Assembly: GCA_002395865.1 (NCBI GenBank)
Contig: DGVE01000071.1
Span: forward strand, 1-26,572
Source: Lachnospiraceae bacterium UBA4292
GTDB lineage: Bacteria > Bacillota > Clostridia > Lachnospirales > Lachnospiraceae
Direction of reading: 5' to 3'
DNA: 26,572 bases
Shown one piece after another: positions 7,943-15,712 of the stretch. Positions within the stretch are counted from its first letter, which is position 1, and the number at the start of each line of letters is the position of its first letter. The translations under genes and the position numbers were made by a program. The notes under the pieces are model-generated. The model saw only the letters and a list, made by a program, of their open reading frames with translations, was not told the origin of the DNA and did no database searches.

Positions 7943-8926
7943 ATGGATAAAAAAACCTTCATAACCATACTCGTTGTGCTGGTGTTTTTCGGAGCAGTCG
8001 GGGGATATCTTGCCTACGATTATTACCAGCAGAACAACTACGATGTGGAATCGTTCGGCCTGGGGGTGGAGCATACTGAGTACAAGGTGGTAGAAGAGGG
8101 CGGCGTCAAGTACAATTTCAACCCGAGGATAGACACCCTGCTCTATATCGGTGTCGATGAGTCCGGAGAGATAGACGCGCCCAAGGCGAAGGGACGCGCC
8201 GATACTATAGTGCTCTTTGTATTGAACAAGGATACGAAGAAGATCACGGCCATCAGCTTCTCCCGCGATACCATGTGCGATGTGAGATCATTCGACTCAC
8301 AGGGCTCGCTCATGGGTACTGTCAATCAGCACCTCGCTTACGCGTACCAGTTTGCCGGCGGCGGAAAGGCGGGATGCCAGAATGTCTGCTGGTCGGTGAG
8401 CAATTTAATGGGCGGAATACCGATCGAGGAGTATATAGCGGCCGATATTTCATCCATCACCCGCGCAAATGACCTGATCGGTTCGGTCACAGTCACCGTG
8501 CCCAACGACGATCTGGCGCAGATATATCCGGAGATGGTCACGGGAGCCCGTGTGCAGCTGACCTCTGACAATGTGGAGAAGTTTGTCAGATACAGGGATA
8601 GGGAGACGAGCTTCTCAAACAACAGCAGGCGTGAGAGGCAGCAGGCGTATCTGAACGCATATCTGCCCAAGTTCGCGCAATGCCTTAAGAATGATACCGC
8701 CGGTATGTGGGATAAGCTGATGACGCTCGAGTCATATACAGTCACCTCCGTCACAAGAAATGAATATCTTGATATGGCAAATGTCTTCTCGGGCATGGAT
8801 TACAACAACGTGGAGTTCTATTCCCCTAAGGGAAGTGACCGGGAGGGTGAGCTCCATGATGAGTTCTATCTGGACAGCGCGGCATTCAGAAAAAAAATTT
8901 TAGAGATTTTTTATGTAACCCATTGA
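7943..8926 (+). CDS. LytR-CpsA-Psr (LCP) family cell-wall polymer transferase
   Basis: LCP enzymes move polyprenyl-phosphate-linked glycopolymers onto peptidoglycan outside the membrane. 327 residues: one N-terminal anchor helix (about 5-25, signal-anchor), then the LCP domain from about 60. Recognisable family elements are IDTLLYIGVD, RADTIVLFVLNKDTKKITAISFSRDT (given here as two pieces: RADTIVLFVLN from Arg85, ISFSRDT with Arg108), and the later VRYRDR and RERQQAYL arginine cluster that binds the lipid pyrophosphate. The gene starts 37 bp after the Wzz/tyrosine-kinase gene with a poor ribosome binding site (AGAAGAGAAAG), so co-transcription is likely. It plausibly attaches the polymer made by the two upstream genes. 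The stop codon overlaps the -35 box of the next promoter. Confidence 0.92.
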   Translation: MDKKTFITILVVLVFFGAVGGYLAYDYYQQNNYDVESFGLGVEHTEYKVVEEGGVKYNFNPRIDTLLYIGVDESGEIDAPKAKGRADTIVLFVLNKDTKKITAISFSRDTMCDVRSFDSQGSLMGTVNQHLAYAYQFAGGGKAGCQNVCWSVSNLMGGIPIEEYIAADISSITRANDLIGSVTVTVPNDDLAQIYPEMVTGARVQLTSDNVEKFVRYRDRETSFSNNSRRERQQAYLNAYLPKFAQCLKNDTAGMWDKLMTLESYTVTSVTRNEYLDMANVFSGMDYNNVEFYSPKGSDREGELHDEFYLDSAAFRKKILEIFYVTH

Positions 8927-8951
8927 CAAGAATGGATGCAGGATTTATAAT
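8923..8951 (+). promoter_or_regulatory. Consensus promoter for the surface protein gene
   Basis: TTGACA (8923-8928) and TATAAT (8946-8951) with exactly 17 bp between. The -35 box contains the stop codon (TGA 8924-8926) of the LCP gene. Confidence 0.92.
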
Positions 8952-9014
8952 ACTTCCGTTACGTGGTAATACTACGCATTGAATATAAGAGGATTATTTC
9001 AGGAGGATTGAATT

Positions 9015-9716
9015 ATGAGAAAGAAATTGCTCAGCTTACTTGCTATCGGCATGAGCGCGATCATGTCCATTGCAGCACTCGGCGCAAACTCGCCTTCAGG
9101 TGTTCAGATAGTAAAGCACAACCTTGGCGATGAGTACAAGCTCACAGTCAGCACCGATCACAGCGCAGATCACTATGACAGTGAGGCAGGAAAAGATTCC
9201 AAGACTTGGATCGAGTTCCTTGAGAAGAACGGAAACCTTAAGGACCTCCTTGCAAATGTAAATGTTCACTCAAACGTTCCGGCAGGTACTGACCTTGAGA
9301 GACTTGTTCTTGTTGATGGCAGCGCATACGATGTCGTAGTTAAGAAGGATGGCGAGGTCATTGCGTGGGATAAGCCTGCACAGATCGTTGTTAACTTCCC
9401 TATGATGGTACCCGGTAATGATTATTTCGTTCTTTGGGGCGATGATAAAGATGGCATATGGATCGCCAGTGTAGAAGGTACTGTTGGCGGCACATCACAG
9501 TCTCTTAACGGTGCTGTTCTTGCAGATATGACCGCTCCTACTGTATCAGGTCAGAATGTTACTATCGACTACAACAGCCTTACAGGCGGTTTCTTCGCAC
9601 TGCTCTACAAGACGACATCAGGCGGTACAGGCGATGTTAATCCTGTAGTTCCCGTACTTGCAGGCATCGTTGTTGTATCTGCTGCAGTTATCATCTTCCG
9701 CAGGAAGAGAGCATAA
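9015..9716 (+). CDS. Secreted protein with C-terminal membrane anchor, probably abundant
   Basis: Function unknown; 233 residues. AGGAGG at 9001-9006 places the start at ATG 9015. A signal peptide (MRKKLLSLLAIGMSAIMS, cleavage probably near Ala24) is followed by an exported domain of about 170 residues rich in beta-strand patterns, a Gly/Thr-rich hinge (TSGGTGDVNP), a hydrophobic segment of about 20 residues and a basic tail (RRKRA). The tail has the layout of a sortase signal, but no LPxTG is present; the TGD echoes motifs in PxTGD-type signals, so either sortase attachment or a plain membrane anchor is possible. The promoter is exact consensus, the ribosome binding site is strong, a strong terminator follows, and 13 of 21 leucine codons are CTT. 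Together these suggest high expression. Confidence 0.9.
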   Translation: MRKKLLSLLAIGMSAIMSIAALGANSPSGVQIVKHNLGDEYKLTVSTDHSADHYDSEAGKDSKTWIEFLEKNGNLKDLLANVNVHSNVPAGTDLERLVLVDGSAYDVVVKKDGEVIAWDKPAQIVVNFPMMVPGNDYFVLWGDDKDGIWIASVEGTVGGTSQSLNGAVLADMTAPTVSGQNVTIDYNSLTGGFFALLYKTTSGGTGDVNPVVPVLAGIVVVSAAVIIFRRKRA

Positions 9717-9730
9717 TCGACAACTATTCT

Positions 9731-9766
9731 AAGGGGGTTTCCACCGGAAACCCCCTTTTCTTTTTT
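9731..9766 (+). terminator. Strong Rho-independent terminator
   Basis: GGGGGTTTCC (9733-9742) pairs with GGAAACCCCC (9746-9755) around a 3-base loop, extended by AA/TT, then TTTTCTTTTTT. It ends the surface protein transcript. Confidence 0.95.
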
Positions 9767-9794
9767 ATCAAACGGTAACGGAAGGCATCGTATT

Positions 9795-10745
9795 ATGGAA
9801 ATAAAGGGCTATACCTTCGGCTACGGCGGAAGAAAGGGAGATTATCTGAAGGATTCGTCGATCGAATCGCTCGACGCACTTTGCGGACTGGGTGTAAACT
9901 GGATCGCGCTTGCATTCGATGTGCGTATCGAAAGATGTGACAGTCTGCAGATCAGGTATGATTTCAACAGGGATCTGTCGGATTTTGAGATCACCGGAAT
10001 GATCCTTGCGGCGCATGAGCGGAATCTGAATATATGCCTCAAGCCCATGATCAACAGCAGGGATCATGTTTGGCGCGCTCATATCGATTTCGGCGATGAC
10101 GAGGGTGCTTGGAGCAAATGGTTCTACGAGTACACGGGATACATCCTGCATTATGCGGAGCTTGCACAGCGCTGGAATGTGGAGATGCTCTGCCTTGGCT
10201 GTGAGATGCTTGGGATGGAGAGGCATGAGGAGCGCTGGAGAGAGCTTATCGCGAAGGTGAGAAGCGTATACGGCGGAGCCCTCACATATAATACGAACCA
10301 TGGCCACGAGATGGATGCGAAGTGGTATGATGCCATCGATCTTATCGGTACGAGCGGATATTATCCCGTGGCTAAGGGACCCGGAGCGAGCTATGAAGAT
10401 ATGTTCATGGCGTGGGGCAGTGTGATAAATCATCTGTACGAGGTGAGCCGGAAGTGGGATAAGCACGTTGCCTTTCTGGAGGCGGGGTGCAGAAGCGCGA
10501 GAGGCTGCGCAGCCATGCCGTGGGATTACAAGATGACGGAATTTCCGGCGGATGAGGAGGAACAGGCCGCATTCTATGCTTCCCTTCTGGATGCTTTCGA
10601 CGGAAGAGACTGGTTCGCAGGCGTCTTCTGGTGGGACTGGTCACTGGACGTCACACAGAAGGATGTAAAGCTTAGGGCAACTGATTTCTCCACCTACGGC
10701 AAGATGGCTGCTACAGTCGTTAAGAACAGATACGAGGCGATGTGA
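9795..10745 (+). CDS. Glycoside hydrolase, GH113-like (TIM barrel)
   Basis: Resembles GH113, whose characterised members are beta-mannanases/mannosidases; the substrate here is not known. 316 residues, one (beta/alpha)8 domain without signal peptide, so probably cytoplasmic and acting on imported oligosaccharides or internal glycans. Family-like features: GVNWIALAFDV near residue 33, a likely acid/base Glu137 in LCLGCEMLG, LIGTSGYYP near 183, and a likely nucleophile Glu229 in FLEAGCRSARG, plus the Trp-rich VFWWDWSLD near the end. ATG 9795 has GGAAGG about nine bases upstream. No promoter was found in the short gap after the terminator. The stop overlaps the next start (TGATG), so it is translationally coupled to the VanZ gene. 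Confidence 0.85.
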   Translation: MEIKGYTFGYGGRKGDYLKDSSIESLDALCGLGVNWIALAFDVRIERCDSLQIRYDFNRDLSDFEITGMILAAHERNLNICLKPMINSRDHVWRAHIDFGDDEGAWSKWFYEYTGYILHYAELAQRWNVEMLCLGCEMLGMERHEERWRELIAKVRSVYGGALTYNTNHGHEMDAKWYDAIDLIGTSGYYPVAKGPGASYEDMFMAWGSVINHLYEVSRKWDKHVAFLEAGCRSARGCAAMPWDYKMTEFPADEEEQAAFYASLLDAFDGRDWFAGVFWWDWSLDVTQKDVKLRATDFSTYGKMAATVVKNRYEAM

Positions 10746-11224
10746 TGTTTACCAGAAAAGTCATAATGTGGTGTCTGGTCGCCATATGGATGGGACTGAT
10801 ATTCTACATGAGCGCCATGACGGGTGATGAGTCCGGGGCTTTGAGCGGCAGGCTCACAGGGCCGATCGTCCGGTTCATCTTTAAGGATTTTGAGAGCTAT
10901 TCCCCTGACAGGCAGGACGAGATCATGTCCACGGCGAGCTTTATCGTGAGAAAGCTGGCACATTTTACGGAATACTTCGTTCTGTGCTTTCTTGTGATAC
11001 ACCTGCTTTTGTGCTATAACGTAAATGGTCTCAAGCTTTATATGGCAGCGATCATCTGGAGCGCCCTTTACGCGGCCACCGACGAATATCATCAGGGATT
11101 TACCGCAGGCAGGGGACCTGCCGTGATGGATGTGCTTATAGATACATCCGGTGCGGTCGTCGCAGCACTTTTTTGGGGACTTATATTTCTTCTGAAGAAA
11201 AGGAAGACAAGGCATGCAGTATAA
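10745..11224 (+). CDS. VanZ family membrane protein
   Basis: Small integral membrane protein of the VanZ family; in VanA-type clusters VanZ gives low teicoplanin resistance, but most family members have no known role. 159 residues from ATG 10745; a GTG at 10742 would add one residue. GAGG lies seven bases upstream. Four hydrophobic segments can be seen: about 7-24, 72-92, 96-108 and 133-151. The family signatures are KLAHFTEYFVL and the DEYHQGFTAGRG segment followed by DVLIDTSGA, all well conserved. It overlaps the glycosidase stop by one base and the hisC start by 11 bases, so the genes are an operon. Any resistance role is not supported by neighbouring genes. Confidence 0.92.
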   Translation: MFTRKVIMWCLVAIWMGLIFYMSAMTGDESGALSGRLTGPIVRFIFKDFESYSPDRQDEIMSTASFIVRKLAHFTEYFVLCFLVIHLLLCYNVNGLKLYMAAIIWSALYAATDEYHQGFTAGRGPAVMDVLIDTSGAVVAALFWGLIFLLKKRKTRHAV

Positions 11225-12272
11225 ATGGATGGATAATGTCCGCAAAGTCGAGCCCTATGTGGCGGGCGAGCAGCCCAAGAACGCGGACGTGATAAAGCTC
11301 AATACCAATGAGAACCCGTATCCGCCGGCTCCCGAGGTCAGGAGCATCATAAACGGTATGGATACCGATATACTCAGGAAGTACCCCGATCCGACGATAA
11401 GCGATCTGGTGAATGCTCTGGCTGATTACCACGGCGTGGGGCATGATCAGGTATTTGCGGGCGTCGGAAGCGACGATGTGCTCTCGGTGGCGTTCCTTAC
11501 GTTTTTCGCGGGTGATAAGCCGATCATTTTCCCTGATATCACCTACGCCTTCTATCCGGTATGGGCGGATGTGTACCGCATACCGTATGGGACTGCCCCC
11601 GTGGGAGCCGATTTTCGCATAAACGCGGCCGATTACATGAAGGAAAACGGCGGTATCGTGATAGCAAACCCGAACGCTCCGACCTCTATATGGGAGGCTG
11701 TGGACTTCTTTGAGGAGATACTTAAGAACAATCCGTCGTCCATGGTGATAGTCGATGAGGCTTATGTGGATTTTTCGAACGGAAGTGTATTGCCTCTTCT
11801 CGAAAAATATGATAATCTGCTCATCGTCAGGACATATTCCAAGTCGCGTTCGATGGCGGGCATGCGTATCGGCTACGCAATAGGTCGTCCCGAGGCCATA
11901 GCGGCCATGAATGACATAAAGCAGTCCATTAACTCCTACACGCTCACGCAGATAGCGATAGCTTCAGGTGTAGCTTCCGTAAATGACGAGAAGTATTTTG
12001 CGCTTAGCTGCGCGAAGGTGGTGGCTACGAGGGATAAGTATGACGCGGTGCTTCGCTCAATAGGCTTTTCGGGTCCGAAGTCGCAGACCAATTTCCTTTT
12101 CTTTAGGCATGAGAGGGTAGGTGGAAACGAGATATTTAAGAGACTTCGCGAGCAGAACATATTTGTGCGCCATTTTTCAAAACCTGCCATAGATGATTAT
12201 CTTCGAATAACAATCGGCACGGACGAGGAGATGGAGAGACTCACTCAGGCTCTTAAAGATATAGTAAAATAA
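11214..12272 (+). CDS. hisC: Histidinol-phosphate aminotransferase
   Basis: PLP-dependent class II aminotransferase converting imidazole acetol-phosphate and glutamate to histidinol phosphate and 2-oxoglutarate. 352 residues, the usual HisC length. Features: KLNTNENPYPPAPEV at the N-terminus, GSDDVLSVAFLTF (PLP phosphate region), NPNAPTS, VDEAYVDF (Asp contacting the PLP nitrogen), TYSKSRSMAGMRIGY with PLP-binding Lys210, and a terminal DYLRITIGTDEEM. The gene lies outside a histidine operon, so a related substrate (for example an aromatic keto acid, accepted by some HisC enzymes) cannot be excluded. It starts inside the VanZ gene with AGGAAG upstream, and dapL follows after 31 bp. Confidence 0.92.
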   Translation: MQYKWMDNVRKVEPYVAGEQPKNADVIKLNTNENPYPPAPEVRSIINGMDTDILRKYPDPTISDLVNALADYHGVGHDQVFAGVGSDDVLSVAFLTFFAGDKPIIFPDITYAFYPVWADVYRIPYGTAPVGADFRINAADYMKENGGIVIANPNAPTSIWEAVDFFEEILKNNPSSMVIVDEAYVDFSNGSVLPLLEKYDNLLIVRTYSKSRSMAGMRIGYAIGRPEAIAAMNDIKQSINSYTLTQIAIASGVASVNDEKYFALSCAKVVATRDKYDAVLRSIGFSGPKSQTNFLFFRHERVGGNEIFKRLREQNIFVRHFSKPAIDDYLRITIGTDEEMERLTQALKDIVK

Positions 12273-12303
12273 CTTTTTTGGGCGATAAGCCCGGGGAGGA
12301 TAT

Positions 12304-13524
12304 ATGTATAAGATAAATGACAACTATTTAAAGCTGCCGGGCAGCTATCTGTTCTCGACCATCGCGGCCAAGGTTAAGGCTTTCTCGCAGGCCAATCCCG
12401 ATAAGAAGCTCATAAGGCTCGGCATCGGTGATGTGACTCTGCCCCTTTGCCCTTCGGTCATCACTGCCATGCATAAGGCTGTCGATGAGATGAGTGTTAA
12501 GGAGACCTTCCGCGGATACGCTCCGGATCTCGGCTACGAGTTCCTGAGATCGGCCATTGCTGAAAATGATTACAGGGCCCGCGGAGTGGATATCGCCATC
12601 GATGAGATATTCATTTCCGACGGCGCTAAGAGCGATTCGGGCAATATCGGAGACATCTTCTCGGTAGACAACCGCATCGCTGTATGCGATCCCGTGTACC
12701 CCGTGTACGTGGATACGAATGCCATGAGCGGCAGGACGGGAGAGTACGATAAGGCTGCTTCGAAGTGGACGAATGTGACCTATATGCCCTGCACTGCGGA
12801 CAATGATTTCGTTCCCGAGCTTCCTAAGGAGAAGGCGGATATCATCTATCTGTGCTACCCGAACAATCCTACGGGTGCAGCAGCTACCAAGGAGCAGCTT
12901 CAGAAGTGGGTGGACTACGCGCTTGCAAACGGTGCGGTGATCATATTTGACGCCGCATACGAGGCATATATCAGGGAGGATGATATCCCTCACAGCATCT
13001 ACGAGTGCGACGGCGCGAAGAAGTGCGCCATAGAGATCAGGAGTTTTTCGAAGAACGCGGGCTTTACCGGAACGCGTCTCGGCTTTACCGTGGTACCGAA
13101 GGAGCTCGTGTGCGACGGCGTGAGCCTGAACGCACTCTGGGCAAGAAGATGCGGCACGAAGTTCAACGGCGCGCCCTACATCATCCAGAGAGCCGGAGAA
13201 GCGGTATACTCTGAGCAGGGCAAAAAGGAGATCGCCGGCATGGTCGATTTCTACATGAACAACGCGAAGCTCATCCGCGAGGGACTGAAGGAAGCGGGCT
13301 TTTCGGTATACGGCGGCGTGAATGCGCCCTATATCTGGCTGAAGACACCGAACGATATGACCTCATGGGAATTCTTCGACTTCCTGCTTGAGAATGCAAA
13401 TGTGGTCGGCACACCCGGCTCGGGCTTCGGACCGAGCGGAGAGCACTATTTCAGACTGACGGCTTTCGGAACCGTAGAGAACAGTCTTGAGGCACTTGAG
13501 AGAATAAAGAAGCTGAGCTTCTGA
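12304..13524 (+). CDS. dapL: LL-diaminopimelate aminotransferase
   Basis: Converts tetrahydrodipicolinate directly to LL-diaminopimelate with glutamate as amino donor, a short route to lysine and peptidoglycan precursors. 406 residues, matching family length. Typical DapL features: [10 protein letters not shown] near the N-terminus, [14 protein letters not shown], a [14 protein letters not shown] segment, [14 protein letters not shown] (PLP site), YPNNPTGAA, and [16 protein letters not shown] with PLP-binding Lys250. ATG 12304 follows GGGGAGGA. It is last in the GH113-vanZ-hisC-dapL run, followed by a bidirectional terminator. It is a second PLP aminotransferase directly after hisC but belongs to a clearly distinct subfamily. 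Confidence 0.96.
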   Translation: MYKINDNYLKLPGSYLFSTIAAKVKAFSQANPDKKLIRLGIGDVTLPLCPSVITAMHKAVDEMSVKETFRGYAPDLGYEFLRSAIAENDYRARGVDIAIDEIFISDGAKSDSGNIGDIFSVDNRIAVCDPVYPVYVDTNAMSGRTGEYDKAASKWTNVTYMPCTADNDFVPELPKEKADIIYLCYPNNPTGAAATKEQLQKWVDYALANGAVIIFDAAYEAYIREDDIPHSIYECDGAKKCAIEIRSFSKNAGFTGTRLGFTVVPKELVCDGVSLNALWARRCGTKFNGAPYIIQRAGEAVYSEQGKKEIAGMVDFYMNNAKLIREGLKEAGFSVYGGVNAPYIWLKTPNDMTSWEFFDFLLENANVVGTPGSGFGPSGEHYFRLTAFGTVENSLEALERIKKLSF

Positions 13525-13531
13525 TAAAAAG

Positions 13532-13570
13532 AAAGATCCTTCGACTCATATCACAAGTCGAAGGATCTTT
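13532..13570. terminator. Bidirectional terminator between convergent genes
   Basis: A 15-bp perfect stem (13532-13546 with 13556-13570, loop CATATCACA) lies between dapL and the minus-strand DUF1292 gene. T runs follow it on both strands (TTTTTC on plus; TTTCTTTTTATC on minus), so it can end transcription from both sides. Confidence 0.93.
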
Positions 13571-13589
13571 TTCGTACTAACGATTTGTT

Positions 13590-13904
13590 CTATTCCTCAT
13601 CGTCCGCATCGACCAGCTCATCGTACTCCTGTGAGTCGAGCCACTCGTCAAACGCGTCCGCCGCGATCTCATACTCTTCATCGCTTTCGATGTTGTCGAG
13701 CCCCGGCTCGCCACTTTCAGACTCGGTGTAGCGGTAAAGAAATACCGTGCCGTCCTCCTCATCATCAAGAGGCATCAGGGCTATGTAATCCCTGCCTGCA
13801 GCCTCCACGATCGTCAGAATGGCACATTCCACTTCCGTGCCGTCATCCATTGCCACCGTGACGGTCATGTCCGGCTCCTCTATCTCCTCAAACTGTTTTC
13901 CCAT
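13590..13904 (-). CDS. DUF1292 family protein
   Basis: Small acidic protein of 104 residues; family members (YrzB-like) are common in Firmicutes and have no established function. The core matches the family pattern: a strand-rich start (MTVTVAMDDGTEVECAILTI), then DYIALMPLDDEEDGTVFLYRY and an acidic C-terminal helix ending EYDELVDADDEE. GAAAGG lies upstream of the ATG at 13904. It follows ychF by 24 bp on the same strand, so it is probably co-transcribed from the ychF promoter, and it ends at the bidirectional terminator. Confidence 0.92.
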   Translation of the reverse strand: MGKQFEEIEEPDMTVTVAMDDGTEVECAILTIVEAAGRDYIALMPLDDEEDGTVFLYRYTESESGEPGLDNIESDEEYEIAADAFDEWLDSQEYDELVDADDEE

Positions 13905-13928
13905 GTTCTGTACCTTTCAAGCTTTCTT

Positions 13929-15026
13929 TTATACGTTAAACCTGAACAGCACGACATCGCCGTCCTGCATAACATAGTCCTTGCCCTCTATGCGGACAAG
14001 TCCCTTGTCCCTTGCGGCTGCGTACGCGCCGCAGTCCAAAAGATCCTGATAATTCACCACCTCGGCCTTAATGAAACCGCGCTCGAAGTCCGAATGTATC
14101 TTGCCTGCGGCCTGAGGAGCCTTGGTGCCCTTCTTTATCGTCCACGCCCTGGTCTCGGTCTCGCCTGCTGTGAGATAGCTGAGGAGTCCCAGAAGGTCGT
14201 AGCTGGCCGCGATAAGCTTGTCAAGACCCGACTGTTTGAGCCCGAGAGCCTCGAGATACTCCGCCTTCTCGGCGTCGTCGAGCTCTGCGATCTCTGCCTC
14301 TATCTGCGCGCTGATGACGAACACCTGGCTTCCATCCTCCGCGGCGTACTTCCTTACCGCCTGAACGTACTCGTTTGAAGCGCCGTCATCCGCCAGGTCA
14401 TCCTCGGAAACATTAGCTGCAAATATGACCGGCTTGCCCGTGAGCATGTTAAGCTCTGCGTAAAGCGCAGCCTCATCTTCGTCATCCGCGGACAGAGATT
14501 TTGCGCACTTGCCGTCCTCCAAGTGAGCCTTCAGCTTATTGAGAGAAGCGAGCTCCTTCGCTGCACCCTTATCCATCTGCGCGGTGCGCGCGATCTTGCT
14601 TATCCTTCTCTCCAGAACCTCAAGGTCCGCAAATATCAGCTCAAGGGTGATGGTCTCAATATCCCTTATAGGATCGATGCTGCCGTCCACATGTATGACG
14701 TTCGGATCCTCGAAGCATCTGACCACATGCACGATGGCGTCCACCTCGCGGATATTCGCGAGAAACTGATTGCCCAGGCCCTCGCCCTTGCTGGCTCCTT
14801 TTACGAGACCTGCGATATCGACAAACTCGATGACTGCGGGTGTGATCTTCTTTGAATTATACAGTGCGGCGAGCTTATCGAGCCTCTCGTCCGGCACCGC
14901 TACGATGCCTACGTTCGGGTCGATGGTGCAGAAGGGATAGTTCGCGCTCTCGGCGCCTGCCTTTGTAAGTGAATTGAAAAGGGTGCTCTTGCCGACGTTC
15001 GGCAACCCCACTATGCCAAGCTTCAT
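13929..15026 (-). CDS. ychF: Redox-responsive ribosome-binding ATPase YchF/OLA1
   Basis: Obg-like P-loop protein that hydrolyses ATP rather than GTP, binds ribosomes and affects stress responses. 365 residues, the normal length when translation starts at ATG 15026 ([15 protein letters not shown]); the open frame extends 25 codons further upstream, but those are not family-like. Features: P-loop GLPNVGKST (7-15), G3 [16 protein letters not shown], the helical insert near 130-200, and the C-terminal TGS-like domain ending [11 protein letters not shown]. The canonical G4 NKxD is replaced (AANVSEDDL), as expected for ATP preference. No good Shine-Dalgarno lies directly before the ATG; AGGAGA sits about 29 bases upstream across a hairpin. 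It is transcribed divergently from the orphan gene at 15227. Confidence 0.97.
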   Translation of the reverse strand: MKLGIVGLPNVGKSTLFNSLTKAGAESANYPFCTIDPNVGIVAVPDERLDKLAALYNSKKITPAVIEFVDIAGLVKGASKGEGLGNQFLANIREVDAIVHVVRCFEDPNVIHVDGSIDPIRDIETITLELIFADLEVLERRISKIARTAQMDKGAAKELASLNKLKAHLEDGKCAKSLSADDEDEAALYAELNMLTGKPVIFAANVSEDDLADDGASNEYVQAVRKYAAEDGSQVFVISAQIEAEIAELDDAEKAEYLEALGLKQSGLDKLIAASYDLLGLLSYLTAGETETRAWTIKKGTKAPQAAGKIHSDFERGFIKAEVVNYQDLLDCGAYAAARDKGLVRIEGKDYVMQDGDVVLFRFNV

Positions 15027-15036
15027 GACTAAATGT

Positions 15037-15061
15037 GCCTGATATCTCAGGCGGTTCTCCT
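15037..15061 (-). promoter_or_regulatory. Leader hairpin between AGGAGA and the ychF start
   Basis: On the minus strand the ychF leader reads AGGAGA (15061-15056), then a stem GCCTGA/TCAGGC (15052-15037, loop GATA), then ten bases, then the ATG. Folding would shorten the effective distance between the Shine-Dalgarno sequence and the start. A regulatory role is inference. Confidence 0.45.
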
Positions 15062-15089
15062 GTATTACTCGGCTCAAGGCCTGCCCTGT

Positions 15090-15118
15090 AGAATAGCACA
15101 TTTTTCGGGAGAATTCAA
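15090..15118 (-). promoter_or_regulatory. Promoter of ychF
   Basis: On the minus strand TTGAAT (15118-15113) and TATTCT (15095-15090) are separated by 17 bp, with TGC just before the -10 box (extended -10). Confidence 0.7.
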
Positions 15119-15149
15119 CGTGTTTTCAAAGCGTTTTTATCAGGAGTTA

Positions 15150-15178
15150 TTGACTTAATTACACATATATGGTATCTT
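15150..15178 (+). promoter_or_regulatory. Promoter of the AT-rich orphan gene
   Basis: TTGACT (15150-15155) and TATCTT (15173-15178), 17-bp spacer, about 50 bases before ATG 15227 and diverging from the ychF promoter. Confidence 0.65.
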
Positions 15179-15226
15179 AAACGTGGGGAATTGTGTAAGC
15201 AAAATAAATAATCAGAGAGGGGGCGT

Positions 15227-15634
15227 ATGAACTTGAAAAGAAGGAACTATATCATATTTTTTGCATCTTTTATATCACTTTTGCTGATTTTATTTAACGA
15301 TTTTTGTAACCTTTCAGCATCTGACTCAGTGGAGGTAATAGGTTATAACGATGTTGCTGAAGGTTCGGAAATAAATGAGTCGATAAATAAAAGAGTCCAG
15401 GAGATGGATGATGATGAGCTATGGGCCTTTATTGTTGAATATGTGGATTATAGTTTTCAATCAGATGAAGAAAAAAGATTCGCTATTAAATTTTTGAAAA
15501 AAAATATAGATTATTATGAGGATGTGGGGGATGTGGTATGCTTATATGGGAGAGCAGACTATTGTGGCATAGCTTTAAGCATTAAGAATGCACTAGATCG
15601 CTATTATGGAATAAATGATTGGAACCATGGATGA
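15227..15634 (+). CDS. AT-rich orphan gene for a small exported or membrane-anchored protein
   Basis: I do not recognise this protein (135 residues). GAGAGGGGG lies just upstream of ATG 15227. The N-terminus is a basic start plus a hydrophobic stretch (NYIIFFASFISLLLILF), a signal peptide or membrane anchor; cleavage could occur near NLSAS. The remaining 100 residues are acidic and mostly helical by pattern, with an aromatic-rich section (FIVEYVDYSFQ, NIDYYEDVGD) and two Cys near residues 105 and 113, besides Cys27. By hand count the gene is 134/408 G+C (33%), against about 53% in a sample of folC, and it prefers AT-ending codons. With its own promoter and terminator it looks like a recently acquired single-gene insertion. 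An immunity or stress role is possible but unsupported. Confidence 0.75.
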   Translation: MNLKRRNYIIFFASFISLLLILFNDFCNLSASDSVEVIGYNDVAEGSEINESINKRVQEMDDDELWAFIVEYVDYSFQSDEEKRFAIKFLKKNIDYYEDVGDVVCLYGRADYCGIALSIKNALDRYYGINDWNHG

Positions 15635-15667
15635 TGCTTTAAAAGATCGCAAAAAGGTATAAATATC

Positions 15668-15701
15668 AGGGCGGATGAGAAATCATTTGCCCTTTGTTGT
15701 T
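15668..15701 (+). terminator. Terminator of the orphan gene
   Basis: An 11-bp stem (15668-15678 with 15683-15693, including two G-T pairs) closed by a GAAA tetraloop is followed by TTGTTGTT. It lies just before folC, for which no separate promoter was found. Confidence 0.75.
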
Positions 15702-15712
15702 ACGGAGAGCAT

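Noticed and set aside
10694..11245. Minus-strand frame of 183 aa opposite VanZ
   Set aside because: Covered by the VanZ gene with clear family motifs; no start signals on the minus strand.
13532..13570. Possible attachment site or repeat element
   Set aside because: The perfect inverted repeat with T runs on both sides, between convergent genes, is fully explained as a bidirectional terminator.
15027..15101. 25-codon upstream extension of ychF
   Set aside because: Overlaps the predicted promoter -10 region and leader; YchF proteins begin at [14 protein letters not shown].
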